The notes beneath the pieces are model-generated. The model was given only the letters and a program-made list of their open reading frames with translations, did not search any database and was not told where the DNA came from. Shown here one piece after another: positions 16,536 to 25,461 of a DNA stretch of 64,000 bases. A program made the position numbers and the translations under genes. The stretch comes from Nocardia crassostreae (GTDB lineage: Bacteria > Actinomycetota > Actinomycetes > Mycobacteriales > Mycobacteriaceae): the NCBI RefSeq assembly GCF_001613405.1, contig NZ_BDCH01000020.1, forward strand, positions 310,001-374,000, written 5' to 3'. Positions within the stretch are counted from its first letter, which is position 1. Every line of letters begins with the position of its first letter.

Positions 16536-19441
16536 CCCGGCCGTGGGCTATCGCGGAACTGCTGGAGCAGCGGCTGCGCTCGACCATGGACGGTGAGGTC
16601 GGCTTCGACGACTACAGCCGCCATATCTTCGCCCGCGATGCCAGCATGTACTCGATAACCCCACTGGGTGTGGCGTTTCCGCGGCACGCGGGCGATGTGG
16701 CCGCGGCGGTGCGCGCCGCCGGGGAGGTCGGGGCGCCGATCGTGGCGCGCGGGGTGGGGACCAGCCTGGCCGGTCAGACCATCGGTCCCGGGCTGGTGCT
16801 GGATCTGTCGCGGCATATGAATCGCATTGTCGAGGTCGATCCGGTGGCGCGCACCGCGCTGGTCGAGGTCGGTGTGGTGCAGGATCAGCTCAACCGGGCC
16901 GTGGCCGCGCACGGGCTGATGTTCGGGCCGGATACCTCGACCAGCAATCGCGCGACCATCGGCGGGATGATCGGCAACAATTCCGCTGGCAGCGGGTCGC
17001 TGATCTACGGCATGACCATCGATCACGTGCTGGCGCTGGAGGTGGTGCTCTCGGATGGTTCGCGGGCTCGGCTGGAGCCGGTCGACGCGGCCGAACGGGA
17101 GCGCCGGGCCGCCGAGCCGACGCTGGAAGGCCGGATATACCGGGGACTTTCGGAGCTGGTCGACGCCAATCGGAAGGTCATTTCGGCGGGCATGCCGGAG
17201 TTCTGGCGGCGGGCGGGCGGGTATCGGCTCGATCGGCTGGCGGATTCGGGCGATCCGTTCGATCTCGCCGCCTTCGTGGTGGGTGCGGAGGGCACCCTGG
17301 TGATCGCCACGCATGCCCTGGTGCGGCTGGTGCCCAAGCCCGCGCGCACGGTGTACGCGGTCGGTCACTTCACCGATGCGGTGAGCGCCATCGCGGCCAC
17401 CACCGACGCGCTGAGCCTGCATGCGCATCAGGTCGAGTTGATGGACCGCACCATTCTCGAATTGTCCCGGCGCAAAATCGAATACGCCGCGCTCGGCGAT
17501 ATTCTCGTCGGCGATCCGGGTGCACTGCTGTTCGTCTCCTTCAGCGGTGACGACGAGGCGATGCTGGTCGAGGATCTCGATCGGCTCGATGCGCTGTGGC
17601 GGCGGAACGGGCACGGCTATCACACGCTGCGGGCCGTCACGCCCGCCGATCAGACGGCCTTGCTGAAGGTCCGCAAGTCCAGTCTCGGCCTGTTGATGGC
17701 GGCGGGGGAGGGCACGCGGCGGCCGCTCCCCTTCGTGGAGGACACCGCCGTCGATCCGGCGCATCTTGCCGAATACACCAAGCGGTTCAAGGAGATTCTC
17801 GACGAGCACGGGATGGAGGCGGGGTTCTACGGGCACTGCTCGGTGGGCTGCCTGCACATTCGACCCTTAGTGGATCTCACCGAGCCGAGCGAGGTGGTCG
17901 CCATGCGGGCTGTCGCCGAAGCGGTCAAGGATCTGGTCGCCGAATACGGTGGGGTGAACTCTAGCGAGCACGGCGACGGCCTGGCCCGCAGCGAGTTCAA
18001 TCGCGAGATATTCGGCGATGAGCTGTACGAGGTCATGCGAAAGGTCAAGCGGCTCTTCGATCCCGGCAACATCATGAATCCGGGCAAGATCGTGGACGCG
18101 CCGTCCATGACCGAGAACCTGCGGGACCATGACCATCTGCCGCCCGCACCGCCGGTGACGACGACGCTGAGCTTCGAGGTCGTCGGCGGTATGCGCGGCG
18201 CCGCCGATCGGTGCATGAATATCGGCCTGTGCCGCAAGGCCGGTCCGGGCGTGATGTGCCCGTCGTACATAGCGACCCGCAATGAGGAACACGCCACCCG
18301 CGGGCGCGCCAATGCGCTGGTGAAGGCGCTGTCCGAACCGGATCCCCATGCCGCGCTCGGCGATGAACGGCTGCACGAGATTCTCGATCTGTGCCTGATG
18401 TGCAAGGCGTGCAAGAGCGAATGCCCGATGAGCGTGGATATGGCCTCGCTGAAGGCCGAAGCGCTGGCGCATCACCACGAAATACACGGAACGCCCTTGC
18501 GCTCACGGATATTCGGATCGATCCGGCTGCTCAACCGGATCGGCTCGGCAACCGCTCCGCTCTCGAACGTGGCGGGCCGAGTCGGATTCCTGCGCCGGAT
18601 CATGGACCGCTCCCTCGGCATCACCGCCGCCCGTCCACTACCGGTCTTCCAGCGGGCCAACCTGATTCGCTGGTTCCGCCGCCACCCGCGAACGGTGGCC
18701 ACGGCCCCGCTGGGCACCGTCACCTGGCTCGCCGACTCGTTCACCACCTTCACCGAACCGCATATCGGACAGGCGGCCATCGAGCTACTGGAGCTGGCGG
18801 GCTGGCGAGTCGAACTCGCCAGCGGCGGTTGCTGTGGCCGGTCCAGCATGTCCAAGGGCCTGCTCGACGACGCGCGGAAGAAGGCCGCGGGACTGATCGA
18901 TTCCCTTGCCGCACAAACTGATCCGGGCCCGATCGTCGGGTGCGAGCCATCATGTCTGTTCATGCTGCGCGATGAGCACAAGGCGCTACTGCCCGACTCG
19001 GCGGCGGTGCGAGACGTGGCGGGCCGGGTCAAGCAGGTCGAAGAGCTCCTGGTCGAAGCGATCGACGCGGGCAGACTCACTGTGCGCACGGATTCCCGGC
19101 TCGCCGGGCGGCGAATCGTCTACCACGGCCACTGCCACCAGAAGGCCGAGGTCGGCACCGCGGCCACCATGTCCCTGCAGCGCCGCATCCCCGGCGTCAC
19201 CGTGGCGGAGATCGACTCCGGATGCTGCGGCGTGGCAGGCTCGTTCGGCTTCGAATCCGAACACTACGACACCTCGCTCACCGTAGGCGGCGACCGCCTC
19301 TTCCCCGCCCTGGCCGCCGAGCCCGACGACACCATCGTGGCCGCCACCGGAGTCTCGTGCCGCCAGCAGATCTTCCACGGCGCGGACCGCACCGCCTGGC
19401 ACCCCGTCGAACTGGTCCGCGCCGCCCTGGCCGGAGCCTAG
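16532..19441 (+). CDS. Fused FAD-linked oxidase / Fe-S dehydrogenase (D-2-hydroxyacid type)
   Basis: Membrane-associated quinone-linked dehydrogenase of 969 residues that fuses a GlcD-like flavin half to a GlcF-like iron-sulfur half, as in YdiJ/D-2-hydroxyglutarate dehydrogenases. The PP-loop FAD domain has ARGVGTSLAGQTIGPG near residues 70-85. The catalytic region has NSSEHGDGLARSEF near 475. Two cysteine clusters (CMNIGLCRK...MCPSY and CLMCKACKSECP) hold [4Fe-4S] clusters around 565 and 627. Two CCG domains (GGCCGRS and SGCCGVAGSFG) end the protein. The start is the ATG overlapping the transporter stop. It ends with TAG, followed in frame after 9 bases by the next gene's ATG. Likely substrates are glycolate, D-lactate or D-2-hydroxyglutarate. 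Confidence 0.92.
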   Translation: MTRPWAIAELLEQRLRSTMDGEVGFDDYSRHIFARDASMYSITPLGVAFPRHAGDVAAAVRAAGEVGAPIVARGVGTSLAGQTIGPGLVLDLSRHMNRIVEVDPVARTALVEVGVVQDQLNRAVAAHGLMFGPDTSTSNRATIGGMIGNNSAGSGSLIYGMTIDHVLALEVVLSDGSRARLEPVDAAERERRAAEPTLEGRIYRGLSELVDANRKVISAGMPEFWRRAGGYRLDRLADSGDPFDLAAFVVGAEGTLVIATHALVRLVPKPARTVYAVGHFTDAVSAIAATTDALSLHAHQVELMDRTILELSRRKIEYAALGDILVGDPGALLFVSFSGDDEAMLVEDLDRLDALWRRNGHGYHTLRAVTPADQTALLKVRKSSLGLLMAAGEGTRRPLPFVEDTAVDPAHLAEYTKRFKEILDEHGMEAGFYGHCSVGCLHIRPLVDLTEPSEVVAMRAVAEAVKDLVAEYGGVNSSEHGDGLARSEFNREIFGDELYEVMRKVKRLFDPGNIMNPGKIVDAPSMTENLRDHDHLPPAPPVTTTLSFEVVGGMRGAADRCMNIGLCRKAGPGVMCPSYIATRNEEHATRGRANALVKALSEPDPHAALGDERLHEILDLCLMCKACKSECPMSVDMASLKAEALAHHHEIHGTPLRSRIFGSIRLLNRIGSATAPLSNVAGRVGFLRRIMDRSLGITAARPLPVFQRANLIRWFRRHPRTVATAPLGTVTWLADSFTTFTEPHIGQAAIELLELAGWRVELASGGCCGRSSMSKGLLDDARKKAAGLIDSLAAQTDPGPIVGCEPSCLFMLRDEHKALLPDSAAVRDVAGRVKQVEELLVEAIDAGRLTVRTDSRLAGRRIVYHGHCHQKAEVGTAATMSLQRRIPGVTVAEIDSGCCGVAGSFGFESEHYDTSLTVGGDRLFPALAAEPDDTIVAATGVSCRQQIFHGADRTAWHPVELVRAALAGA

Positions 19442-19450
19442 GAGACCACC

Positions 19451-20191
19451 ATGCGCATAGTCCGATACACCCTCGACGGCCAGGCCGCCACCGGAGTCGT
19501 CGAAGGCGACACGGTACGAGACCTCGCCGAACCCTGCGAGCTGGTGGGAAAGCTCGCCGACCTGACCCTCCTCCCACCCTGCGAACCCCGCACCATCGTC
19601 TGCGCCGGAAGCAACTACACGAGCCAACTCACCGAAAAAGGCCACCCCCGCCCCCCACACCCCTCCCTATTCCTCAAGGCCCCCAACGCAATCACCGCCC
19701 CCGACACCGCAATCCGCCATCCCGCAGAGGTGCACCGCCTCGAATACGAAGGCGAACTGGCCGTAGTGATCTCCCGCCCCGCCCACAACATCCCCGCTGC
19801 CCGCGCCCACGACTACATCCTCGGCTACACCTGCGCCAACGACGTCACCGCCGCCGACTGGCGCGCCGACGGCCAATGGACCCGAGCCAAAAGCGCCGAC
19901 ACCTTCTGCCCCCTGGGCCCCTGGATCGAAACCGACCCACCAGACCCCTCGAACCTGCGAATAACCACCCGCCGCAACGGCCGAACGGTCCAATCCGAAT
20001 CCACCGCCGACATGATCTTCGACATCCCCACCCTCCTCTCCTACATAACCCGCTGGATCACCCTCCACCCCGGCGACCTCCTCCTCACCGGCAGCCCCTC
20101 CGGCGTAGGCCCCATGACCCCCGGCGACACCATCGAAGTAGAGATCACCGGCATCGGCACCCTCCGCAATACGGTCGCGGCTCCAGGGTGA
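19451..20191 (+). CDS. Fumarylacetoacetate hydrolase (FAH) family protein
   Basis: Metal-dependent FAH-fold enzyme, 246 residues, the usual single-domain length. Metal ligands sit in LEYEGELAVV (Glu100, Glu102) and in CANDVTAADW. KSADTFCPLGPW and GDLLLTGSPSGVG are the standard active-site and C-terminal blocks. Members hydrolyse or isomerise beta-diketo acids or decarboxylate oxaloacetate, so it probably handles a keto acid made by the dehydrogenase or aminotransferase of this operon. GGAG lies six bases before the ATG. The last 500 bases are extremely rich in C-ending codons compared with the first genes of the operon. Confidence 0.9.
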   Translation: MRIVRYTLDGQAATGVVEGDTVRDLAEPCELVGKLADLTLLPPCEPRTIVCAGSNYTSQLTEKGHPRPPHPSLFLKAPNAITAPDTAIRHPAEVHRLEYEGELAVVISRPAHNIPAARAHDYILGYTCANDVTAADWRADGQWTRAKSADTFCPLGPWIETDPPDPSNLRITTRRNGRTVQSESTADMIFDIPTLLSYITRWITLHPGDLLLTGSPSGVGPMTPGDTIEVEITGIGTLRNTVAAPG

Positions 20192-20239
20192 CCGATAACT
20201 GCTGATCCTCCTGAGGCCCTGAGCTTTACGATCTGATCC

Positions 20240-20710
20240 GTGGTGACCGTGAGCGTAACTATCGGACTGGCCTTCCTCGGATATCTCGCGACGTACCTCA
20301 ACGGCCTGAGGCTCGCCCAGCGGCAGGCGCGAATCACTCGGATCAACCTGCAACTGAGCGATTTCTACGGGCCGTTGTTCGCGCTCATGGAGTCGAATAC
20401 CCGGACGTACGAGGCCACGGCCGTATTCATCCCGAACATCCGCGCCATGCGCGAGGTGATCGTGACCAAGGCCGATCTGCTCGTCGAGACGGAGGTGCCG
20501 CCGGTGCTGCTGGAGTTGTGCGCGCACGTCTCCGGTTATGAGGTCACGGCGGCGCGGTGGTCCGCCGGACATTACGACGAGCATCTCTCGCTCATCAAGT
20601 TCCCGGGAGAAGAACTGAGCCGGTACACCCGGGAACGGTTCGCGCTGCTGAAGGGTGAGCAGACTCGGCTGCTCGGGCGGGGGAAATCCCGGAGCTTGCG
20701 GCGGGCCTGA
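20240..20710 (+). CDS. Small membrane-anchored hypothetical protein
   Basis: Unrecognised 156-residue protein. Residues 3-23 form one membrane helix (VSVTIGLAFLGYLATYLNGL), followed by a cytosolic helical domain with a Tyr/Glu-rich segment (NLQLSDFYGPLFALMESNTRTYEA) and a basic C-terminus. This layout (one N-terminal helix and an amphipathic helical domain) recurs in unnamed actinobacterial proteins. The start is GTG 20240; a second GTG follows immediately. No operon partner is evident. Confidence 0.65.
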   Translation: MVTVSVTIGLAFLGYLATYLNGLRLAQRQARITRINLQLSDFYGPLFALMESNTRTYEATAVFIPNIRAMREVIVTKADLLVETEVPPVLLELCAHVSGYEVTAARWSAGHYDEHLSLIKFPGEELSRYTRERFALLKGEQTRLLGRGKSRSLRRA

Positions 20711-20805
20711 GCCGTGGTTGTTAAGGAGATTGGAAGGTGGGCGGGCGATCGTGAGGGGGAAAGGTTCGTGAATTCCCCGGATGCCGGGTCACGCAGGAGG
20801 GTCCA

Positions 20806-21819
20806 ATGCTTTCGTTCAGGTCTGCGGTCTGTGCGGTGGTGCTCGGGGTGGCGGTGGCGGGCAGTGTGGGGTGTGGTGGGTCCGGTGGTGGGGAGGTCGA
20901 GCCCGCGACCGAGATCGGGGCGACCATTCCGACGGAGGGGACGATGCGGAGGTTCGCGATCGATCCGGAGGCGCATGCGCTGTATGTGAGTGATTTCGAG
21001 GGGCTCGTGTGGGTGATCGACACGCGGACCGATCAGGTGACCGACAAGATCGAAGTGGGGGCGGGGGCGCAGGGGTTGGCGCTGGATGTCGAGTCGCACA
21101 CGTTGTATACCGCTGACTATCAGGACAATACGATCTCGGTGGTCGACACTGTCGCGAAGAAGCGGACCGGCACCATCGAGGTCGACGACCATCCGGACTT
21201 CGTCGTCTTCGAACCGGCGACCAACACGTTGTTCGTCACCCATTTCGGCGAGCAGTTCGTCACGGTGATCGACGCGGTCGCCAAGCGGGAGAAGGACGTC
21301 ATCGACGTCAGGGAGTTCGTCGAGGATGTGGCGTTCGATCCCGTCGGGCACCGGCTGTACCTCACGACCTACAGCAATGGGCTGCTGACGGTGGTCGATA
21401 CGTTGACGAACAAGAGGAACTCTCTGATTCTGTGCGGCGGGCCGCCCAACGGCGTGGCGGTCGCGCCGTCTGCGCAGCGGGCGTACTGCGCGAACGATGA
21501 CGGTTCGATTGCCGTGGTCGACACCAATACGACCCAGACGGTCGCCACGATCGAGGTCGGGGAGACGCCCTTCCGAATGGCGATCGATCCCGCGGCGCAC
21601 GCGCTCTACCTCACCAAGAACGATGGGAAGCGGAAGTCGTCCGGTGGGGACGGCGGGCCGGTGGTGGTGATCGATACCGATACCAATGCGGTGACCACGA
21701 CGCTGCTGGTCGGCGACAGCCCGCAGACCGTGGTCGTGGACCCGGTGTCGCACAAGGTCTACGTGAATGTGTTCCTGGCCGGGAATGTGACGGTGCTGAA
21801 GCCGGGTGCGGCGGGCTGA
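20806..21819 (+). CDS. YncE-like beta-propeller lipoprotein
   Basis: Exported seven-bladed beta-propeller of the YVTN/YncE type, 337 residues. A signal sequence ends in a lipobox-like VAGSVGC, so the protein is probably anchored by lipidated Cys23. The rest is a tandem array of about 45-residue blades, each with a [hydrophobic]4-DT.T..V...I motif, for example VWVIDTRTDQVTDKIEV, ISVVDTVAKKRTGTIEV, IAVVDTNTTQTVATIEV. Such propellers are surface scaffolds or ligand sensors; no catalytic residues are visible. A GGAGG precedes the ATG at 20806. Stand-alone gene. Confidence 0.85.
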   Translation: MLSFRSAVCAVVLGVAVAGSVGCGGSGGGEVEPATEIGATIPTEGTMRRFAIDPEAHALYVSDFEGLVWVIDTRTDQVTDKIEVGAGAQGLALDVESHTLYTADYQDNTISVVDTVAKKRTGTIEVDDHPDFVVFEPATNTLFVTHFGEQFVTVIDAVAKREKDVIDVREFVEDVAFDPVGHRLYLTTYSNGLLTVVDTLTNKRNSLILCGGPPNGVAVAPSAQRAYCANDDGSIAVVDTNTTQTVATIEVGETPFRMAIDPAAHALYLTKNDGKRKSSGGDGGPVVVIDTDTNAVTTTLLVGDSPQTVVVDPVSHKVYVNVFLAGNVTVLKPGAAG

Positions 21820-21901
21820 TTCGCGGGGTCGGCTGATCTCGTCCGGTTCGGACTAGCGTGTCGCCGATGCTGAGGGGTTGCTGTCTACTACTGTGCGCCC
21901 A

Positions 21902-22981
21902 ATGCGTCGAGTGCTGCTCGTCCTGTCCGCCGCGATGCTGTTCGCGGGCGCCGTCGAGACTTCCGCTGTCGCCGATGTCGGGAGGTGGCAGCGGGCGCTG
22001 GATGGGATCGTCGCGTCGGGAGCCACCGGTGTGCAGGCCCATGTGCACGGGCCCGGCGGGGACTGGGACGGGTCGGCGGGGGTCGAGGAGATGGAGTGGC
22101 TCGTGCCGGTGCTCGGCGGCGGGCGGTTCCGGATCGGGAGCGTCACCAAGACCATGACCGCCACCGCGCTGTTGCAGTTGGTGGGGGAGGGGCGGATCGG
22201 GCTCGAGGATGCGGTGGCCGATCGGTTGCCGGAATACGGGGTCGATCCCCGGATCACCGTGCGCATGGTGCTCGGGCAGACCAGTGGGCTCGCCGACTAT
22301 CTCAATGGCGGGGGCGGCCACGGGCCGCTGGTGCGGGATACCCTCGCCGATATCCGGCGTGATTGGGAGCCTTCGGATTTCGTGCACTGGGCGACCAGCA
22401 AGCCGTTGCAGTTCACGCCGGGCAGCGGCTGGGCGTACTCCAACACCAACTACATCCTCGCGGGGCTGCTCATCGAGCGGGTCTCGGGCATGCCCTATCA
22501 CGCGAATATCTACTCCCGAATCACCTTGCCGCTGTTGATGTTCGCCACCAGCGTCCCGCAGACGGGGGAAACCATCCTCGGCCCGAATGCTCGCGCGTAC
22601 TACGACTACGGCGGGGGTGCGGTCGATGTCACCGACCAGAACCCGTCCTATGTCTGGGCGGCCGGTGGAATCGTCTCGACCGCACGGGATCTCGATACCT
22701 TCCTGGCGGGGCTGCTCGGTGGCCGCCTGCTTCCGCCGCATCTGCTGGCCGAGATGCGCGCTGTCCGGCCCGTGAACGGTTCCCACGGTTACGGTCTCGG
22801 GATCTACGAGTACTACCTGGGTGGCGGGTGTGTCGCGTACGGCCACGAGGGTTATGTCAACGGGTTCAGCTCGCATGCGATGCGCAGCGCCGACGGCAGC
22901 CGGGGCATCGTGCTGTCGATCACCGGCGGTGCGGGCGGCGGCGCCGTGGATCGGATGATCCACGGCGCCGTGTGCGGGTAG
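21902..22981 (+). CDS. Secreted serine beta-lactamase/DD-peptidase-family hydrolase
   Basis: Serine hydrolase of the class C beta-lactamase/esterase fold, 359 residues, exported. The signal peptide MRRVLLVLSAAMLFAGAVE is probably cleaved after SAVA. The nucleophile motif SxxK is Ser80-Val-Thr-Lys83, the YxN motif is Tyr179-Ser-Asn181, and the third motif appears as YGHEGYVNG near the C-terminus (HxG type). This points to a DD-carboxypeptidase or esterase rather than a true drug-hydrolysing beta-lactamase, although that cannot be settled by sequence. The start at 21902 was chosen to give a proper signal peptide; an in-frame start 24 bp upstream exists. Convergent with the aspartase gene. Confidence 0.88.
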   Translation: MRRVLLVLSAAMLFAGAVETSAVADVGRWQRALDGIVASGATGVQAHVHGPGGDWDGSAGVEEMEWLVPVLGGGRFRIGSVTKTMTATALLQLVGEGRIGLEDAVADRLPEYGVDPRITVRMVLGQTSGLADYLNGGGGHGPLVRDTLADIRRDWEPSDFVHWATSKPLQFTPGSGWAYSNTNYILAGLLIERVSGMPYHANIYSRITLPLLMFATSVPQTGETILGPNARAYYDYGGGAVDVTDQNPSYVWAAGGIVSTARDLDTFLAGLLGGRLLPPHLLAEMRAVRPVNGSHGYGLGIYEYYLGGGCVAYGHEGYVNGFSSHAMRSADGSRGIVLSITGGAGGGAVDRMIHGAVCG

Positions 22982-22997
22982 CCGAGAGTTCGGCGAA

Positions 22998-24413
22998 TCA
23001 GACGGTGGCCGTGGGCGCGGGCAGGCCCGCCAGACGGTGCGGAGCCAGTAGCGCTTTCACCGTCTCGGGTTCGAGCAGGCCGAACTCCGTGGCGATTTCG
23101 CTCACGGGCTGGCCGGTCTGCAAGGCCTGCTTGGCGATTCGGGCGCTGGCGGCGTAGCCGATGTGCGGGGTCAGCGCGGTGACGATGCCGATGGAGCGGT
23201 GCACGTTCTGCTCCAGCAGATCGCGATTGGCGGTGATGCCGGTGACGCACTTGGTGGCCAGGGTGTCGGCCGCGGCGGTCAGGTGCGCGGTGGTGCGCAG
23301 CAGGCTGTAGCCGATGATCGGCTCGAAGGCATTGAGCTGGAACTGGCCCGCCTCGGCCGCCATGGTGACGGTGAGGTCGGCGCCGATGGCCTCGAAGGCG
23401 ACCTGGTTCACGATCTCGGGAATGACCGGATTGACCTTGCCGGGCATGATCGACGAACCCGCCTGCACCGGCGGCAGATTGATCTCGCGCAGACCGGTGA
23501 GCGGACCAGAGGACATCAGCCGCAGGTCGTTGCAGACCTTGGAGAGCTTGACCGCGACGCGCTTGAGAATGCCGGAGACCTGCACGAACGCGCCACAGTC
23601 CTGGGTGGCCTCGATGAGGTTCTCCGCGGGGACGACCTGCTCCCCGGTGAGCTCGCTCAGATGTGCGCAGGCCAGCGCCGGATAGCTGGGGTGGCCATTG
23701 ATTCCGGTGCCGATGGCGGTGCCGCCGAGATTGCATTCGCGCAGCAGCGCGATGCCCTCTTCGAGGCGGGCGCAATCCTCGCGCAGCATGACCGCGAAGG
23801 TGCCGAACTCCTGGCCCAGCGTCATGGGCACCGCATCCTGGAGTTGGGTGCGGCCCATCTTGATGACATCGGCGAATTCGGCCGACTTGCCCGCGAATTC
23901 GTCGATGAGCCGACCCAGCGCGGCGACGAGCAGCCGAATGTGCGCGACGACCGCGAGCCGGACGGCGGTGGGGTACACGTCATTGGTGGACTGGCCGAGA
24001 TTCACGTGATCCAGCGGATCCAGTTCGGAGTACGCGCCATGCTCGAAGCCGAGCAACTCCAGCGCACGATTGGCGATGACCTCATTGGCGTTCATATTGG
24101 TCGAGGTGCCCGCGCCGCCCTGGATCGGATTGATCGGGAATTGGTCGTGCAGTGCGCCGGAACGGATTTCGGCGCAGGCCGCCGCAATGGCGTCCGCGCG
24201 CCGGTCGTCCAGCAGACCGAGCTCCCGATTGGCCTGGCACGCGGCCTGTTTGACCGCGGCCAGCGAGGCGATGAGCGCCGGATACCGCCCGATCTGCTCG
24301 CTGGAGACAGCGAAATTGTCCAGCGCGCGGGCGGTGTGGATGCCCCAATAGGCGGCGCGCGGCACCTCGAGCGTGCCCAGGGAATCGGTTTCGGTGCGGG
24401 TTTCTGCGGTCAT
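22998..24413 (-). CDS. aspA: Aspartate ammonia-lyase
   Basis: Converts L-aspartate to fumarate and ammonia; fumarase/aspartase superfamily homotetramer, 471 residues. The family signature GSSIMPGKVNP lies near residue 320. INPIQGGAGTSTNMNANE and the LGQSTNDVYPT block favour aspartase over fumarase, and the asparaginase next door supports that. Start ATG 24413 has GGAGCAGAGG directly upstream; an earlier in-frame ATG overlaps the asparaginase gene. It is the last gene of a permease-asparaginase-aspartase unit that turns external asparagine into fumarate plus two ammonia. Confidence 0.93.
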   Translation of the reverse strand: MTAETRTETDSLGTLEVPRAAYWGIHTARALDNFAVSSEQIGRYPALIASLAAVKQAACQANRELGLLDDRRADAIAAACAEIRSGALHDQFPINPIQGGAGTSTNMNANEVIANRALELLGFEHGAYSELDPLDHVNLGQSTNDVYPTAVRLAVVAHIRLLVAALGRLIDEFAGKSAEFADVIKMGRTQLQDAVPMTLGQEFGTFAVMLREDCARLEEGIALLRECNLGGTAIGTGINGHPSYPALACAHLSELTGEQVVPAENLIEATQDCGAFVQVSGILKRVAVKLSKVCNDLRLMSSGPLTGLREINLPPVQAGSSIMPGKVNPVIPEIVNQVAFEAIGADLTVTMAAEAGQFQLNAFEPIIGYSLLRTTAHLTAAADTLATKCVTGITANRDLLEQNVHRSIGIVTALTPHIGYAASARIAKQALQTGQPVSEIATEFGLLEPETVKALLAPHRLAGLPAPTATV

Positions 24414-24429
24414 CCTCTGCTCCGTGCGG

Positions 24430-25461
24430 TCAGTGTTCGTGGATGGATTGGCTGGAATCGGAGAGTTCGCCGAGCACATTGGTGGTCATCCACCGGCACA
24501 GTTCACCGGGGGACAGGTCGAGTCCGGCGAGATGGGACAGTTTGGCGAGCGCGGCCTCGCGGGTCATATCCCCGCCGCCGATGGCGCCCGCCGCGAGCAG
24601 GGCGCGGCCCGGCTCGTAAAGGCTCAAATCGACCGCGCCGCTGTCGCAGTGGGTGATCACGACGACCGGGGTGCCGCGGCCGGTGGCCCGGCGGACCGCC
24701 TCGATGGCGGTATCACCGTGCATGGGCATGGTGCCCGCGCCATAGCATTCGAGCACCACGCCGCCGTGGTAAATGCGCAGCGCCGCATCCAGCAGATCCG
24801 AATCCATGCCCGGGAACACGGTGAAAAGACCGACCGGCGAACGAGTTTCGCCGGTGTGCACCCGGGACAGCGGAAGCGCGGGCGGCGCCTGCGGCGGCGT
24901 GGGTTTGCGCAGCGTCACGAAGCCGTCGTAACCGTCGCTGCTGCGCTTGCTGGCCCGCACGGCGGGATGCAGCGCGGTGCCGAAGGCGATGAAGGTGCCC
25001 GGACCCGGCTGCGCGGCAATGGAATCCAAGGCCAGGTGCAGATTGTCGCGGGCATCGCTGCCGGGCAGTCCCAGCGGAATCTGGGCGCCGGTGAGCACCA
25101 CCGGCACCGGGACGTCGATCAGGTCGAACGCCATGCGCGCACCGACATAGGCCATGGTGTCGGTGCCGTGCACGACGATCACGCCGTCGGCGGCGGACTT
25201 GGCCAGGTGCATGCGCACCCGCGCCGCGATCCGCCGGGCAGTGCCCGGATCGGCGTTCGCGCTGTCGATGACGCGGTCGAGTTCGGCGTACCGGACCTCG
25301 ACCGCGATGCCCGACGCGGCGGCGAATTCGGCGACCAGGGCGGTGATCTCATCGCCGATTCCGGAACGCGGGAGCAGCCCGTCGCCACTGTCGGCCATGC
25401 CGAAAGTGCCTCCGGTGTACAGGATGTCGACGCGCAGCTCCCGCTCGGCTAGGCCACTCAT
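24430..25461 (-). CDS. ansA: L-asparaginase (type I/II fold)
   Basis: Hydrolyses L-asparagine to aspartate and ammonia; 343 residues. The first nucleophile Thr is in LYTGGTFGM (about residue 17), and the second conserved block VVHGTDTMAYVGARM at about 98 carries the Thr-Asp-Lys system, with the lysine probably from the KRSSDGYDGF region. No signal peptide, so it is cytoplasmic. Its ATG overlaps the permease stop by four bases (ATGA), and the aspartase start is 16 bp downstream, so the three are surely one operon. Confidence 0.93.
   Translation of the reverse strand: MSGLAERELRVDILYTGGTFGMADSGDGLLPRSGIGDEITALVAEFAAASGIAVEVRYAELDRVIDSANADPGTARRIAARVRMHLAKSAADGVIVVHGTDTMAYVGARMAFDLIDVPVPVVLTGAQIPLGLPGSDARDNLHLALDSIAAQPGPGTFIAFGTALHPAVRASKRSSDGYDGFVTLRKPTPPQAPPALPLSRVHTGETRSPVGLFTVFPGMDSDLLDAALRIYHGGVVLECYGAGTMPMHGDTAIEAVRRATGRGTPVVVITHCDSGAVDLSLYEPGRALLAAGAIGGGDMTREAALAKLSHLAGLDLSPGELCRWMTTNVLGELSDSSQSIHEH

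Noticed and set aside
20572..21753. Long His/Arg/Asp-rich minus-strand frame opposite the propeller lipoprotein
   Set aside because: Typical high-GC antisense frame; the plus-strand propeller with lipobox is clearly real.
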